Below, piece by piece: positions 6,137-6,721 of a stretch of DNA of 6,721 nucleotides. The notes under the pieces were generated by a model. That model saw only the letters and a program-made list of their open reading frames with translations, did no database searches and was not told the DNA's origin. The DNA is from JBBIJO01 sp037445895 (GTDB lineage: Bacteria > Bacteroidota > Ignavibacteria > Kapaibacteriales > UBA2268): positions 1 to 6,721 of the forward strand of contig JBBIJO010000042.1 in assembly GCA_037445895.1 (NCBI GenBank), in the 5' to 3' direction. Within the stretch, counting starts at the first letter, position 1; every line of letters begins with the position of its first letter. A program made the position numbers and the translations under genes.

Positions 6137-6435
6137 TCACTATCCTCTAATTAGACCTACAAACGTTTAAAAGGCGTTGGCAATAGTCGATTATTGTAAG
6201 AAATTCTTTTATTTTAGGGTTAAACGATTTAACATATATTGTTGTATGAAGGTTAAGCAGACGCTACTTTGAAAGTTGGCATATTTTAGTATGTGTTGGG
6301 GTTTGCTTTGGGTATTTTATTTATTGTCGATGAGACAATTTTTATACCAAGCAAGAATGACTAGTTTTCGATATACCAGACGCCGTTGTCGACTCGCTTC
6401 ACTATCCATTCTTTGTGTTTCCCCTCGTTGGGCAA
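6137..6435. other. Non-coding region between the receptor and the CRISPR array
   Basis: These 299 bp hold no convincing complete gene. Upstream of the receptor on the minus strand there is a TACAAT hexamer (6193-6198) that could be a -10 box, but I see no matching -35. A CAATAG...TTATTG hairpin (6181-6196) lies in the putative leader. A small ATTGTC-GATGA-GACAAT hairpin followed by TTTT lies near 6324-6344 on the + strand. The part next to the array (6361-6438) is an open minus-strand stretch of 25 codons ending in TAG that reads like a protein C-terminus but has no start codon region. Confidence 0.5.
6143..6148 (-). promoter_or_regulatory. Ribosome binding site of the TonB-dependent receptor
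   Basis: The minus strand reads AGAGGA followed by TAGTGA and then the ATG at 6136, a good Shine-Dalgarno at suitable spacing that fixes the start codon. Confidence 0.65.
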
Positions 6436-6622
6436 GTTTCAATCCTTGTTTTAATGGATGTTACATAAAAACTGTAATCGCGTCTTTGACGTAAAAGCAC
6501 TCATCCAGTCGTTTCAATCCTTGTTTTAATGGATGTTACGTAAAAACTCTTTGCTGTGCGGTTGGGGTGCTTTCCGCTTCATTCGTTTCAATCCTTGTTT
6601 TAATGGATGTTACGTAAAAACT
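6436..6622 (-). CRISPR. CRISPR array: three 38-bp repeats, two spacers of 37 and 36 bp
   Basis: Repeats at 6436-6473, 6511-6548 and 6585-6622 begin GTTTCAATCCTTGTTTTAAT on the + strand and end TACGTAAAAACT. They are identical except for one base: the first reads ACATAAAA where the others read ACGTAAAA. The spacers (6474-6510, 6549-6584) are unrelated to each other. Read on the minus strand the repeat ends in AAGGATTGAAAC, giving the 8-base ATTGAAAC handle common to crRNAs of many type I and type III systems. That handle is why I place transcription on the minus strand, with the variant repeat at the distal end. The repeat's last base (T) is shared by all copies, so a true length of 37 is possible. 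No cas gene lies in the window, so the subtype is unknown and the array may be remote from, or without, its cas operon. Confidence 0.93.
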
Positions 6623-6660
6623 CCTTTTACCATTCAGGTCGTTAAATACGCCTTTGTTGA

Positions 6661-6698
6661 TTTACAATCCTTTTTTATATTTAATTAAAATAAAGAGT
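6661..6698. repeat. Possible degenerate fourth CRISPR repeat
   Basis: Aligned without gaps to the 38-bp repeat, this stretch matches at 24 of 38 positions, including an unbroken CAATCCTT at 6665-6672. It starts 38 bp after the third repeat, which fits the 36-37 bp spacers. It is very AT-rich, so part of the match may be chance; it could alternatively be leader DNA. Confidence 0.4.
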
Positions 6699-6702
6699 AT
6701 AA

Positions 6703-6715
6703 CCGCACTTGGCGG
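6703..6715. repeat. Small GC-rich inverted repeat near the window end
   Basis: CCGC-ACTTG-GCGG forms a 4-bp GC stem with a 5-base loop in otherwise AT-rich DNA. On the minus strand it is followed by TTATACTCTTTATTTT, so it could be a weak terminator for a gene beyond the window, or a structure upstream of the array. The evidence is thin. Confidence 0.25.
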
Positions 6716-6721
6716 AAGTCC

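Noticed and set aside
5556..6170. Open frames on the + strand opposite the receptor
   Set aside because: The minus-strand frame contains the full plug-domain motifs and a ribosome site, so these are antisense shadows.
6324..6344. ATTGTC-GATGA-GACAAT-TTTT as an intrinsic terminator on the + strand
   Set aside because: The stem is only six bp and no + strand gene ends nearby, so no transcript needs it.
6362..6402. A degenerate CRISPR repeat to the left of the first clear one
   Set aside because: TTTTCGAT resembles the first eight bases of the repeat but the rest aligns poorly and the implied spacer would be too short.
6137..6435. Cobalamin riboswitch upstream of the BtuB-like receptor
   Set aside because: I looked for the conserved B12-box on the minus strand and found nothing resembling it; the leader is short and AT-rich.
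6276..6494. 72-codon open frame on the + strand running into the array
   Set aside because: It crosses a CRISPR repeat, has no ribosome site and gives a Cys/Arg-rich sequence with no family character.

Overview
The window looks like chromosome from a member of the Bacteroidota/Chlorobiota/Ignavibacteria group. Two features support this. The first protein ends in a type IX secretion (T9SS) C-terminal sorting domain of the 'SQNYPNPF...GVYFYRL' kind. The second is the combination of a TonB-dependent receptor, a b6-type fused cytochrome b and multiheme cytochromes in an AT-rich genome. Ignavibacteria or a close relative is my best guess, inferred from style and not from a marker gene.

Layout, left to right: (1) positions 1-998, + strand, the 3' part of a gene for a secreted Asp-box beta-propeller protein with a T9SS tail; its start lies outside the window. 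(2) A convergent 134-bp gap with only weak hairpins. (3) A three-gene minus-strand operon, read from right to left: Rieske iron-sulfur protein (3680-4132), fused 7-helix cytochrome b (2593-3672), and an 11-heme membrane-anchored cytochrome c (1133-2596). The genes are 7 bp apart and then overlap by 4 bp (ATGA). A good sigma70-like promoter lies upstream at 4273-4301. (4) A minus-strand TonB-dependent receptor (4316-6136) of BtuB-like architecture. (5) About 300 bp without a convincing gene. (6) A small CRISPR array (three clear 38-bp repeats at 6436-6622, plus a possible degenerate fourth at 6661-6698), with no cas gene in view.

The main biological unit is the quinol-oxidising bc-type complex. 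Rieske and cytochrome b carry the expected cofactor ligands, but no cytochrome c1 or f gene is present. In that place stands an undecaheme cytochrome with a cleavable-type signal peptide, a helical stalk and a single C-terminal membrane helix, which is the same topology as cytochromes c1 and f. The likely role is menaquinol oxidation with electrons leaving through a multiheme wire in the periplasm. The Rieske cluster motif lacks the serine that raises redox potential, and cytochrome b lacks the cysteine that binds heme c(i) in b6f complexes. Related multiheme bc complexes are known in other bacteria, so this is a variant worth describing and not a proven new system. I found no clear previously unknown system; the CRISPR array, its orientation conflict and the coding-like fragment beside it are the other points worth checking.
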